From the NCBI GenBank assembly GCA_052400665.1, contig JBQTGK010000001.1: a stretch of 64,000 bases of DNA; one strand, written 5' to 3'. Under the pieces are notes generated by a model. That model did not search any database. It was given only the letters and a program-made list of their open reading frames with translations, and was not told where the DNA came from. Below, in pieces: positions 32,031-40,702 of this stretch. The translations under genes and the position numbers were made by a program. The first letter of the stretch is position 1, and every line of letters begins with the position of its first letter. The stretch comes from JBQTGK01 sp052400665. GTDB lineage: Bacteria; Bacteroidota; Bacteroidia; Bacteroidales; Marinifilaceae.

Positions 32031-33455
32031 CTAGTTTAATAATGCTTGATATGCTGCTTCTGCAGTATCTAATTTTGTTTTAGCAACCGCAAGTTCTGCA
32101 GTAAGCTTAGATATTTTTGTTTCCAATATTTCGATAGCAAGTTCTGCATCTCTAACAGCATCAGCTTGAGTATAATTACCTGCTTCTAAATTTGTAAGCA
32201 CGTCATTAGCATCTACAATAGCTTTTTCTACAACAAGAATATCACTTTTTGTATCATCAATCAAATCAGCCAACTTCTCAGAAGCATCTACAGTACCTTC
32301 TGTAACATCAGTATCGATAACAAATTGCAATGCTTCAAGCTTATCAATATCAGCAGATAGTACGTCTAATTTAGCGCTATTTATAGCTAAGTCATCGCTT
32401 ATAGGTTCCATAGAATTAAGCGCAGCAACATAAACAGAATTTAAAGATCTTAGTACTGCACTTGCAATAGTATAATTATATGCATTAAGCTCTGCTATTG
32501 CCTCATTGTATACTACTAATGCATTATCATAAGCTTCTTTAATAACATTATAACTACCATCAGTAGTCTCTACAGCTTCTAAATTTGCTTCTGCAGCTTC
32601 CAAGTCAGCAGCTGGAGCAATTGTATCATTAACCAAAGCATCTCTATGAGCATTAAATGCAGCAGCCATTTCGATGATTCCTTTATCTGAATCAATTGAA
32701 ACATTACCTACTAGATCATAATCTTCAATCCATTGTTCTAGTGATTCATAAGCAGTATTAACTTTTACAGATGCACGACCAAGACTTGCCATAAGGTTAT
32801 CATTCTCAGCTTTCAATTCTGCTTTTTCTAGTTTTTTTGCAGCTACTTGCTCAGCAACAGTAGTCCATTCGTTAGATGCCTGCAATGCTTCATAAGCTTC
32901 TAGTTGAGCATTCAAATCAGCTAATTCGCTAGTTTGAGTAGTTACAAGCAAATTTTTAGCAGCAGTTTCTGTAGCTACAAAATTTACATCAGCCATATTT
33001 GCACTAGCCAAAGCCATATTTGCACTTACCAAATCATTCTGTGCTGTCAACAAATTATCTGATGTAGTATTCCAATCATCATAAGCTGTTGTATAATCAG
33101 CATAAGCACTTGTCAATATGTTATCCTCTAAATTTAACATATTCTGTTTTTGCTGTGCAATTTCATATTCAAACTCAGCTTTTGCTTCTTCAAGAGCAAG
33201 TCTAGCCTCTTCTAATTGCAATTCCAATTCTTCAATTTGCTTAGCATTTCTAGCTTCTGCATAAGCATTTGCCACCAATTGTCCTGCTGTTTGTGCTTCT
33301 TGATATGCAGCTTGTGCATTTTTATAAGCTGTTTGTGCAACAACATACTCAGTTCTTGCATTTCTCATTGCTGCAACTGATTCTGATTCTTCGTAAGAAT
33401 CACAAGCAACAATACTTAATGCTAACAATCCTAGAGATAAAAATTTTAACTTCAT
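32031..33455 (-). CDS. Long coiled-coil lipoprotein
   Basis: The 474 residues begin MKLKFLSLGLLALSIVAC, a lipoprotein signal with the lipid-anchored cysteine at residue 18, followed by acidic residues. The rest is rich in Ala, Glu, Leu, Asn and Asp with heptad-like helices throughout (for example EELELQLEEARLALEEAKAEFEYEI, about 75-99, and LEIKxxKLTAELAVAKTKLDTAEAAYQALL at the end). There is one short less helical insert (VGNVSIDSDKGI). No enzymatic motif is visible. A long helical rod anchored to the outer or inner membrane is likely. It is the first gene after the LytTR-like sites and is followed by a beta-barrel gene, so it may act with that protein at the cell surface. Confidence 0.8.
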   Translation of the reverse strand: MKLKFLSLGLLALSIVACDSYEESESVAAMRNARTEYVVAQTAYKNAQAAYQEAQTAGQLVANAYAEARNAKQIEELELQLEEARLALEEAKAEFEYEIAQQKQNMLNLEDNILTSAYADYTTAYDDWNTTSDNLLTAQNDLVSANMALASANMADVNFVATETAAKNLLVTTQTSELADLNAQLEAYEALQASNEWTTVAEQVAAKKLEKAELKAENDNLMASLGRASVKVNTAYESLEQWIEDYDLVGNVSIDSDKGIIEMAAAFNAHRDALVNDTIAPAADLEAAEANLEAVETTDGSYNVIKEAYDNALVVYNEAIAELNAYNYTIASAVLRSLNSVYVAALNSMEPISDDLAINSAKLDVLSADIDKLEALQFVIDTDVTEGTVDASEKLADLIDDTKSDILVVEKAIVDANDVLTNLEAGNYTQADAVRDAELAIEILETKISKLTAELAVAKTKLDTAEAAYQALLN

Positions 33456-33818
33456 GGTAATTTAAATTTTACATTAAAAATCTAGATAAATAAAGAATCT
33501 ACATGAATAAAGGCAATTAGGATCGCCTCTATTACATTTGATTCGATGCGAATATACACTCTCTTACTTCTGTAGACAACCTATATTATGTAGATGAGTA
33601 ATATAAAACAATAACTGCGTAATTTATTTAGTTAACTGCGTAATCTCTAAAAATAAAGACTTAAATGTATTTATATTTTAGAAGAATAAATAACACAAAT
33701 AACTATATATCAATCAACAAAAAAAATTAACAACTATAAATTAAGGCTAAAAGTACAATTTATATTTATATATAAAGTATCATACACCCCTCATTTAATC
33801 AATAGATTTGTTAAACAC
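33456..33818. other. Regulatory intergenic region of the lipoprotein operon
   Basis: This 363-bp AT-rich gap carries no gene that I can support. It contains three phased LytTR-like repeats (listed separately) and, next to RR2, the terminator of that gene. I do not see a clear minus-strand TAnnTTTG promoter. Confidence 0.5.
33592..33644. promoter_or_regulatory. Triple phased LytTR-like repeats upstream of the lipoprotein gene
   Basis: Two identical AACTGCGTAAT copies lie at 33613-33623 and 33634-33644. A third, AGATGAGTAAT (8 of 11 matches), lies at 33592-33602. All starts are exactly 21 bp apart. They lie 137-190 bp upstream of the lipoprotein start. The same word occurs only at one other place in this window, before the STAND NTPase gene. 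Confidence 0.65.
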
Positions 33819-33842
33819 AAAAAAAAGAAGCGCTAACGCTTC
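33819..33842 (-). terminator. Terminator after RR2
   Basis: GAAGCGTTAGCGCTTC forms a compact stem followed by eight T on the minus strand, just after the stop codon at 33869. Confidence 0.9.
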
Positions 33843-33868
33843 CCTTCTTATGATATATAAAACAGCTC

Positions 33869-34636
33869 TTACCTTTTTCCATTTGCTAAAGAATGAGCTA
33901 ATTCCTTTAATTTTTTTAAAAAATCTTTCTTTCTACTTTCCGAAACTTCAACTTCCTTATCATTTAATAAGACAATACGTCCCCCTCTACCTTTAATATA
34001 TTGGCTGATATAATTTAAATTTACCAAATGCTTACTATGTACCCTACTGAACAAATTAGGAGGCAATAATTCTTCAAAACTTGATAAAACTCTTGAAACC
34101 ATTATTACCGAATCATCTTCTAAGTGAAAATTAGTATAACTACCATCCGCTTCACAACGAATAATTTGATTTAATTCGATTACCCTAAGACCATTTAAAG
34201 TAGGTAAAATAATTTTTTGATATTGATTATTTAAGCTATCATAAAGCACTCTAATTTTCTCATTTAAATCTATATCTTTTGAATTTTCCTGATACCTATT
34301 TACAGCATCCTGAAGTTCCAGATAGTTAATAGGCTTTAATAAATAATGTAGCGCCGAATACTGAAAAGCCTTAATTGCATAATCATTAAATGCGGTTGTA
34401 AAAATAAGTTCAAAATTACGATTTTTGACACCTTTTAAAACGTCAAAACCATCTCCATCGGGCATAGAAATATCTAGAAATACCAAATCGGGTGTTAATT
34501 TATTAATAGCCTCTATAGCTGTTTTTACGTTATTAGCAAATCCAATTACCTCTACCTCTGGACAATACTTGCTTATTAGTTTATTGAGAGTTGTTTGACT
34601 TTTAATTTCGTCATCAACTATTAAAGTTCGAATCAT
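33869..34636 (-). CDS. LytTR response regulator with intact receiver (RR2)
   Basis: The 255 residues have a canonical receiver: acidic VDDE (about 8-11), phosphoacceptor in LVFLDISMPDGDG (Asp55), switch Thr in FTTAF and Lys in LLKP. A LytTR domain (about 150-248) contains IRCEADGSYTNFHLED and FSRVHSKHLVNLNYISQYIKGRGGRIVLL. It resembles AlgR/LytT-type regulators that bind tandem direct repeats. The kinase, usually a LytS/HisKA_7TM or YpdA type, is not next to it. It lies directly upstream of the lipoprotein-OMP-RR1 genes and is very likely their regulator. Confidence 0.93.
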   Translation of the reverse strand: MIRTLIVDDEIKSQTTLNKLISKYCPEVEVIGFANNVKTAIEAINKLTPDLVFLDISMPDGDGFDVLKGVKNRNFELIFTTAFNDYAIKAFQYSALHYLLKPINYLELQDAVNRYQENSKDIDLNEKIRVLYDSLNNQYQKIILPTLNGLRVIELNQIIRCEADGSYTNFHLEDDSVIMVSRVLSSFEELLPPNLFSRVHSKHLVNLNYISQYIKGRGGRIVLLNDKEVEVSESRKKDFLKKLKELAHSLANGKR

Positions 34637-34673
34637 ATTTGTAGTAGCCTTTATATTCTGGATTTAAAGATAC

Positions 34674-34696
34674 AAAAAAAGCACCCAATTGGGTGC
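34674..34696 (-). terminator. Terminator after the oligopeptidase B-like gene
   Basis: GCACCCAATTGGGTGC is a perfect 16-nt palindrome followed by seven T on the minus strand. Confidence 0.9.
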
Positions 34697-34720
34697 TTAA
34701 ATTGAACATTCAATTATTTA

Positions 34721-36838
34721 TTATTCATTTATTCCTACAAGATCCATTACAAACGCATATTCTAATGCAACTTCGTGCAAACGCTCAAATCTTCCGGAAG
34801 CTCCGCCATGACCAAAGTCCATATTGGTTTTTAACAGTAAGCGATTATGATCTGTTTTCATGTCTCGTAATTTTGCGACCCATTTTGCCGGTTCCCAATA
34901 CTGAACCTGAGAGTCGTGCAAACCGGTTGTTACGAGCAATGCCGGATAATCCTGAGCTTTTACATTATCGTAAGGAGAGTAGGACAGCATATAATCGTAG
35001 TATTCCTTATTTTTCGGATTTCCCCATTCATCAAATTCACCAGTTGTTAAAGGGATTGATTCATCTAACATTGTAGTGACAACATCAACAAAAGGAACAG
35101 CAGCAATTACCCCTTTATAAAGCTCGGGCTTCATATTAACAATTGCGCCCATTAATAAACCTCCTGCACTTCCACCCCATGCGAACACCTTATCTTTAGA
35201 AGCATATCCTTCGGTTATTAAATATTCAGCACAACTATTAAAATCAGTAAATGTATTTTTCTTTTTTAAAAGCTTTCCATCCTCATACCAATATCGTCCC
35301 ATTTCCTGTCCTCCACGAACATGTGCAGTCGCTACAACAAACCCTCGGTCCAGCAAACTTAAACGAACAGAACTAAAATACACATCAGAATTTGAACCAT
35401 AAGAACCATAGGCCGACAACCAAAGTGGATTTGTACCTTTTTTAAACTTATCCTTACGATAAACCAATGAAATTGGCACTTTTGTTCCATCCTTAGCAAT
35501 TGCCCACAAACGCTTCGATTCATAATTCTCTTTATTAAAATCGCCCAAAACTTCCTGTTGTTTCAAAAGAGTTTTCTCTTTGCTTATCATATCATAATCG
35601 ATAGTAGAGGAAGGAGTGGTTAATGAAGTATATCCATAACGAAGAATATTTGTCTCAAATTCAGGATTTGCTGAAATCCACGCATCATAAGTTTCTTCAC
35701 CAAAATCTAAATAGTGTTCTTCATCGGTCTTCCAATTTCTTATTCGCAGTTGATTTAATCCATTTTTTCTTTCTCCAACTACTAAATAATTCTGAAAAAT
35801 CTCAAAATTACTCAAAAATACATCCTCTCGATTTGGAATCATTTCTACCCAATTATTCTTATCTGTTTTATTAACTGGTGTTTTCATTAACCTGAAATTC
35901 TTGGCCAAATAATTTGTTCGAATATAAAAATGATCTTTAAAATGATCTATTTCATATTCTAAATCTCTTTCTCTTGCCTGAAATACCTTGAATTTACTAT
36001 TAGGCTTACTTGCATCAATATATCTATATTCGGTAGAAACAGTGCTACTTACTCCTATCATGATATATTTTTTTGATTTGGTTTTATAACAGAAAGTATA
36101 AAATGTATTATCCTTTTCCTCGTAAACCAATTCATCTTTATCGGCCGAAGTTCCTAGTACGTGCTTATAAACTCTATAGGGTAATAGGGTTTCTGGGTGC
36201 TTTACTGTATAAAAAATTGTTTTGTTATCGTTCGCCCAGGTAATTCCTCCTGTGGTATTTCCAATTTCATCAGAATATACTTTATTATCAATCAAACTTT
36301 TAAACTTAATTGTATATTTTCTGCGGCTTAAGGTATCTTCTGAGTAAGCTAAAATTTTATTATTCTCACAAACCGAATAATTTCCGATACTAAAATAACT
36401 ATATCCCTTAGCCATTTTTGGAACATTTAGCATGATCTGCTCATCGGCTTTCAAACTTTCTTTTTTCCGACAATAAAAAGGATATTCTGCATCACCTTCT
36501 GTTCTGCTATAATAATAGAATCCATTTAACTTTACAGGTACCGATTCATCTGTTTTTTTTATACGAGCCACCATTTCATCAAACAATTTGGTTTGAAAAT
36601 CCTCGGTATGCTGCATTATTGCATCGGTATATTCATTTTCGGCAGTTAGATAATTAATTACTGCAGAATCTTCACGCTGATTTAACCAATAATAATTATC
36701 GATTCTGGTATCGTTATGAATCGTAAGTTCTTTAGGAATTTTTTTTGCAACCGGAGCCTTAGGCATAGTAGCTTTTTGAGTACAAGCAACTGCCATTAAA
36801 CAAAGGACAGCAATACTTAAAATAGATTTAGTGTTCAT
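34721..36838 (-). CDS. S9 family oligopeptidase B-like lipoprotein
   Basis: The 705 residues begin with a lipoprotein-type signal, MNTKSILSIAVLCLMAVAC. An N-terminal beta-propeller (about 70-400) and a C-terminal alpha/beta-hydrolase follow. The catalytic serine is in AWGGSAGGLLMGA, the His in NMDFGHGGASGR, and the Asp probably in TTGLHDSQVQYW. The motif set and length match oligopeptidase B (PtrB), which cleaves short peptides after basic residues. A lipid-anchored export signal suggests a periplasmic or surface peptide scavenger. It stands alone between terminators. Confidence 0.9.
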   Translation of the reverse strand: MNTKSILSIAVLCLMAVACTQKATMPKAPVAKKIPKELTIHNDTRIDNYYWLNQREDSAVINYLTAENEYTDAIMQHTEDFQTKLFDEMVARIKKTDESVPVKLNGFYYYSRTEGDAEYPFYCRKKESLKADEQIMLNVPKMAKGYSYFSIGNYSVCENNKILAYSEDTLSRRKYTIKFKSLIDNKVYSDEIGNTTGGITWANDNKTIFYTVKHPETLLPYRVYKHVLGTSADKDELVYEEKDNTFYTFCYKTKSKKYIMIGVSSTVSTEYRYIDASKPNSKFKVFQARERDLEYEIDHFKDHFYIRTNYLAKNFRLMKTPVNKTDKNNWVEMIPNREDVFLSNFEIFQNYLVVGERKNGLNQLRIRNWKTDEEHYLDFGEETYDAWISANPEFETNILRYGYTSLTTPSSTIDYDMISKEKTLLKQQEVLGDFNKENYESKRLWAIAKDGTKVPISLVYRKDKFKKGTNPLWLSAYGSYGSNSDVYFSSVRLSLLDRGFVVATAHVRGGQEMGRYWYEDGKLLKKKNTFTDFNSCAEYLITEGYASKDKVFAWGGSAGGLLMGAIVNMKPELYKGVIAAVPFVDVVTTMLDESIPLTTGEFDEWGNPKNKEYYDYMLSYSPYDNVKAQDYPALLVTTGLHDSQVQYWEPAKWVAKLRDMKTDHNRLLLKTNMDFGHGGASGRFERLHEVALEYAFVMDLVGINE

Positions 36839-36994
36839 GTTTAGTTAAATTTTTAAAAAGTATTTAGTTCATATCAGAAAATAAATCTTCGATAAAATGG
36901 TTCTAATGAGCCAAATACTAATTTAACAAAAACATTTCTTCAATCAGTAAAAATTTCGACAGAAAGCTTATGATAACGATTAAAGTCTACTATT

Positions 36995-39106
36995 TCACGA
37001 TGAAACCACTTTTAAATACGATATTACCAAACGAATTTTATAGTACTCTACTTCCTCATTCATGTAAAGATAAAGTTCTTTTATATTCTCGGTTTTGTTT
37101 AATGATCTATAAGCATTTTCTATTTGTTCCAACTCCGAAGAATTAAAAAATTCAGAAAGGTCAACATCAGCACCTTTTTCATAAAGAGATGCCAAATGAG
37201 AATATATGGTTACAGGGTTTATTTTTCGGATATTTGCAATCTCATTCACAGAAAATCCCTGTTTGTAATATTCATAAGTTTTATAAAATGACTCGCCACT
37301 TTTCTTTGCCTCCTTATTTTTAGCTTGCACATATCCTAATATCTCATTTATAAACAAAGCGCCATACAATTGATATTTTCTCACACCAACCCCCGAAATC
37401 AATTTCATCTCAAATTCACTTGTGGGCTTTTCTTCGGTCATTTGCTTCAATGTTGCATCAGAAAAAACAAGATAAGGAGCAATATTTTCTTTGCGCGAAA
37501 TGCGAAGTCTTAGTTTTCTTAATTCCTCAAACAATCCTTCCCTTGCCAATTGTTTCTCTGTTTTCACAATTGGTTTTACCTGAGGGTCTGATTTCATCGA
37601 AGAAAGATGTACCAGATTTACCAAACGCTCACCTAACAAAACTTCACGTCCTTGCTCACTTAATTTTAATGCATTCCCATTTTCATAAGCAACAGATATA
37701 TACCCAAGATTTAACAACTGTAATATATATTGCTGCCAATCGGAATGGGCAATATCTTTTCCTGCTCCATAAGTTTTAATTCGATTATATCCTTTATTAA
37801 TAATCTCCTGTCTAAGTGATCCTCTTAGTACATCAATCAAAATACCAGCTGCAACTTGTTCTTTTAAGCGAACAATTGCCGAGAATGCTTTTTGAGCAAT
37901 TATTGTTCCATCGAACAAGCGAGGTGGATTTTTACAAACATCACAATTGCCACAATCTTCTTCGAGATGCTCACCAAAATAGCTTAATAGAATCTTTCGT
38001 CGGCAAATTTGGGCATCGCAAAATTGTTGTATTCTTTCCAATTTAGCATTAGACACTTCTTTTAATGCCGATTCTTCAATAAACCTGCGATGCACAATAA
38101 CATCCGAAAAACTATAAAACAGCAAAGTATCTGCTTTTAAGCCATCTCTTCCGGCACGACCAATTTCCTGATAGTACGACTCGATATTTCGCGGTAAATT
38201 GTAATGAATTACCCAACGAACATTAGATTTATCGATTCCCATTCCGAATGCAATGGTTGCACAAATAATTGGTATCTCATCATTTATAAAATCCTCTTGT
38301 CTTTTGGCACGATCGTCGGGTGATAAACCAGCATGGTAATGCGATGCATTAATTCCTGCATTTCGTAATTTTTCGGCCAGACTTTCGGTAGCTTTTCTAC
38401 TTAGGCAATAAATAATTCCAGATTGATGCGGACGCTGCCGTATAAAACCAAGAATGGATTTAAACTTATCTCTCCCTGGTGCCACAGTTAAACTTAAATT
38501 AGGCCTGTCGAATGAAGAAATAAACTGTTCAGGATTTTCCAGTCCTAACTGATTAATAATATCTTTCTGCGTCAAGTTATCGGCTGTTGCTGTTAAAGCA
38601 ATAACCGGAATGTGTGGAAACTGTTTCTTCAGATAAGACATTTTTGTATATTCCGGACGAAAATCGTGCCCCCAAACCGAGATACAATGTGCCTCATCAA
38701 TGGCAAATAAATTTACTTTCATTTGTAAAAGCAAATAGTAAAAGTCCTGACTTACCAGTTTCTCAGGCGAAACATATAAAAGCTTAATTTTTCCTGCTGT
38801 GATATTCTCCAATACCTGTGCCTGCTGATACGAAGTTTGTGAGCTATTCAAATAATCGGCATAAACTCCATTGGCACGCAATCCTTCTACCTGATCTTTC
38901 ATTAGGGCAATTAAAGGAGAAACTACAATAGTAACTCCCTCCATTATAATTGCGGGAATTTGATAACACATCGATTTTCCACCTCCCGTAGGCATAATTA
39001 CCATTGCATCGTTGCCCTTAAGCACCGACTGAATAATTTTCTCCTGTAAAGGGCGAAACTGATCGTATCCGAAATATCTTTTTAAAGCGTGTTTTGCTGC
39101 CGACAT
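36995..39106 (-). CDS. recQ: ATP-dependent DNA helicase RecQ (full-length)
   Basis: This is a 3'-5' DNA helicase for recombination and fork repair. The 703 residues carry Walker A MPTGGGKS (38-45), Walker B AIDEAHCIS (DEAH 137-140), and motif VI with YYQEIGRAGRDG. The zinc-binding RecQ-Ct cysteines lie in CDAQICRRKILLSYFGEHLEEDCGNCDVC. A winged helix, an HRDC domain (about 510-590) and a C-terminal HTH-like segment (about 610-700, SVNEIANIRKINPVTIYSHLASL) follow. This is the longer of two RecQ genes in the window. Confidence 0.95.
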   Translation of the reverse strand: MSAAKHALKRYFGYDQFRPLQEKIIQSVLKGNDAMVIMPTGGGKSMCYQIPAIIMEGVTIVVSPLIALMKDQVEGLRANGVYADYLNSSQTSYQQAQVLENITAGKIKLLYVSPEKLVSQDFYYLLLQMKVNLFAIDEAHCISVWGHDFRPEYTKMSYLKKQFPHIPVIALTATADNLTQKDIINQLGLENPEQFISSFDRPNLSLTVAPGRDKFKSILGFIRQRPHQSGIIYCLSRKATESLAEKLRNAGINASHYHAGLSPDDRAKRQEDFINDEIPIICATIAFGMGIDKSNVRWVIHYNLPRNIESYYQEIGRAGRDGLKADTLLFYSFSDVIVHRRFIEESALKEVSNAKLERIQQFCDAQICRRKILLSYFGEHLEEDCGNCDVCKNPPRLFDGTIIAQKAFSAIVRLKEQVAAGILIDVLRGSLRQEIINKGYNRIKTYGAGKDIAHSDWQQYILQLLNLGYISVAYENGNALKLSEQGREVLLGERLVNLVHLSSMKSDPQVKPIVKTEKQLAREGLFEELRKLRLRISRKENIAPYLVFSDATLKQMTEEKPTSEFEMKLISGVGVRKYQLYGALFINEILGYVQAKNKEAKKSGESFYKTYEYYKQGFSVNEIANIRKINPVTIYSHLASLYEKGADVDLSEFFNSSELEQIENAYRSLNKTENIKELYLYMNEEVEYYKIRLVISYLKVVSS

Positions 39107-39306
39107 TGATAATATTTAATTGGGAAGACAAAGCTAGCATATTTCAACAGAAGAATAAAGAAGATTTTATCAACAAATTATATCTAAACCTTATTCTATT
39201 GATGATAAAAAATGGAATTATAAATATGTATTTGCAACATATTTATTTATTTCTAAAACTGATAAAGATCATGTAAAAAAAAGTTACGGAAACCATTGCA
39301 AAAATT

Positions 39307-39314
39307 TACATTTG
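39307..39314 (+). promoter_or_regulatory. Possible -7 element for the Gate-domain gene
   Basis: It reads TACATTTG, matching TAnnTTTG, 35 nt upstream of the ATG at 39349. The surrounding 240 bp also hold the divergent recQ promoter, which I could not place. Confidence 0.5.
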
Positions 39315-39348
39315 CAGCAAACAAACACACAAAAACAAGAGTACTAAA

Positions 39349-40527
39349 ATGAACGCAATTAAGTCGATTAAGGAAACGAATTTTTTGAAGCAACGGCGCT
39401 ACGAAGCAGTTCTGTTTCTTCTAACATTTTTCGGAATTTTCGGGTATATGGGTCACACCATGGGCGTATCCAACATGCTGAACACTATAATGAACACAGC
39501 ATGGGATCTTTTAATGAATACGGTATTCTATATTATGGGAATTACCGTTCTTTCGGGAGCTTTAGGAAAACTTTTAATTGAATTTGGAGTCGTTCGTCTG
39601 CTCGAAAAAATTCTTGCTCCTTTAATGAAACCCCTGTTTAATTTACCAGGTGTAGGTGCACTTGCGGGAGTGTTAACTTTCTTATCGGATAATCCTGCTA
39701 TTATTAGCCTTGCAAACGATAAAAATTTTAGCAAATACTTTAAAAACTATCAGCTGGTTTCCCTAACCAATTTCGGAACTGCTTTTGGCATGGGTTTAAT
39801 CGTAATCACCTTTATGTCTACTTTAAGAATTCCGGGAAGCGAAGAAAATTTATTTATTCCTGCATTAATTGGACTTGTGGGTGCTTTATTCGGTGCTATT
39901 GTATCAACTCGATTAATGCAACGATTAATTAAAGGTCATATTCCTGTGCGCGAAAACAAGAATTATGAAGGAGCTACTGAAAAAATCAGTTTTAAATCGG
40001 AAGGTAGTGTATTTCTACGATTTTTAAACTCAATTTTAGATGGAGGAAAATCGGGTGTTGATTTAGGACTTGCAATTATTCCCGGAGTTTTAATTATATC
40101 AACCATGGTAATGATGCTGACTTTTGGTCCGAAAGATGCCGTTGCAGGATATCAGGGATTAGCATACGAAGGAGTGCCAATTTTACCAGAGCTGGCTGGA
40201 TATGTTTGGTGGTTTTTTGAAGGTTTATTCGGTTTTAAACATCCCGAATTAATTGCTTTTCCTGTCACATCGCTAGGAGCTGTAGGTGCTGCCTTATCAC
40301 TTGTAAAAGCTTTTCTTGCCAAAGGTATTATCGATGGAAATGTTATTGCAGTTTTCACAGCAATGGGAATGTGCTGGAGTGGTTATTTAAGCACACACAC
40401 AGCAATGCTTGACACATTAAACTATCGCGAATTAACATCCAAAGCTCTTCTTTCTCATACCATTGGAGGAATAATGGCTGGTACATTTGCACATTATCTA
40501 TACTTACTCTTAAGTATATTTATTTAA
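39349..40527 (+). CDS. Nucleoside-recognition (Gate) domain membrane protein
   Basis: The 392-residue integral membrane protein has about nine hydrophobic segments. Segments FYIMGITVLSGALGKLLIEFG and LLSHTIGGIMAGTFAHYLYLLLSIF are typical. The motif GVLTFLSDNPAIISLAND, followed by NFGTAFGMGLIV, and the late CWSGYLSTHTAMLD match Gate-domain membrane proteins annotated as nucleoside recognition or CD0519-type. It is likely a transporter, substrate unknown. It is one of two Gate proteins in this window, the other being the SpmA/SpmB fusion, and it stands alone as a plus-strand gene with its own terminator. Confidence 0.8.
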   Translation: MNAIKSIKETNFLKQRRYEAVLFLLTFFGIFGYMGHTMGVSNMLNTIMNTAWDLLMNTVFYIMGITVLSGALGKLLIEFGVVRLLEKILAPLMKPLFNLPGVGALAGVLTFLSDNPAIISLANDKNFSKYFKNYQLVSLTNFGTAFGMGLIVITFMSTLRIPGSEENLFIPALIGLVGALFGAIVSTRLMQRLIKGHIPVRENKNYEGATEKISFKSEGSVFLRFLNSILDGGKSGVDLGLAIIPGVLIISTMVMMLTFGPKDAVAGYQGLAYEGVPILPELAGYVWWFFEGLFGFKHPELIAFPVTSLGAVGAALSLVKAFLAKGIIDGNVIAVFTAMGMCWSGYLSTHTAMLDTLNYRELTSKALLSHTIGGIMAGTFAHYLYLLLSIFI

Positions 40528-40551
40528 AAATACTTCACACCAATTACTTTA

Positions 40552-40581
40552 GGGCCATTTCTTTATGAATGGCTCTTTTTT
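40552..40581 (+). terminator. Terminator of the Gate-domain gene
   Basis: GGGCCATT and AATGGCTC (one G-U pair) form a stem followed by six T on the plus strand. Confidence 0.85.
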
Positions 40582-40646
40582 CTACCTCACATTTTAAACC
40601 CAAACCTGCAAATAAAATTATATTTCCAGATACCTGACAGAAACAT

Positions 40647-40677
40647 AAAAAAAGGAAATCAAATTCCTCTGATCTCC
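40647..40677 (-). terminator. Terminator of mutS2
   Basis: On the minus strand GGAGATCA and TGATTTCC pair with one mismatch and are followed by seven T, 26 bp after the stop codon. Confidence 0.75.
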
Positions 40678-40702
40678 TTTCTCGCCTCCTATCTTTTTCA
40701 AA

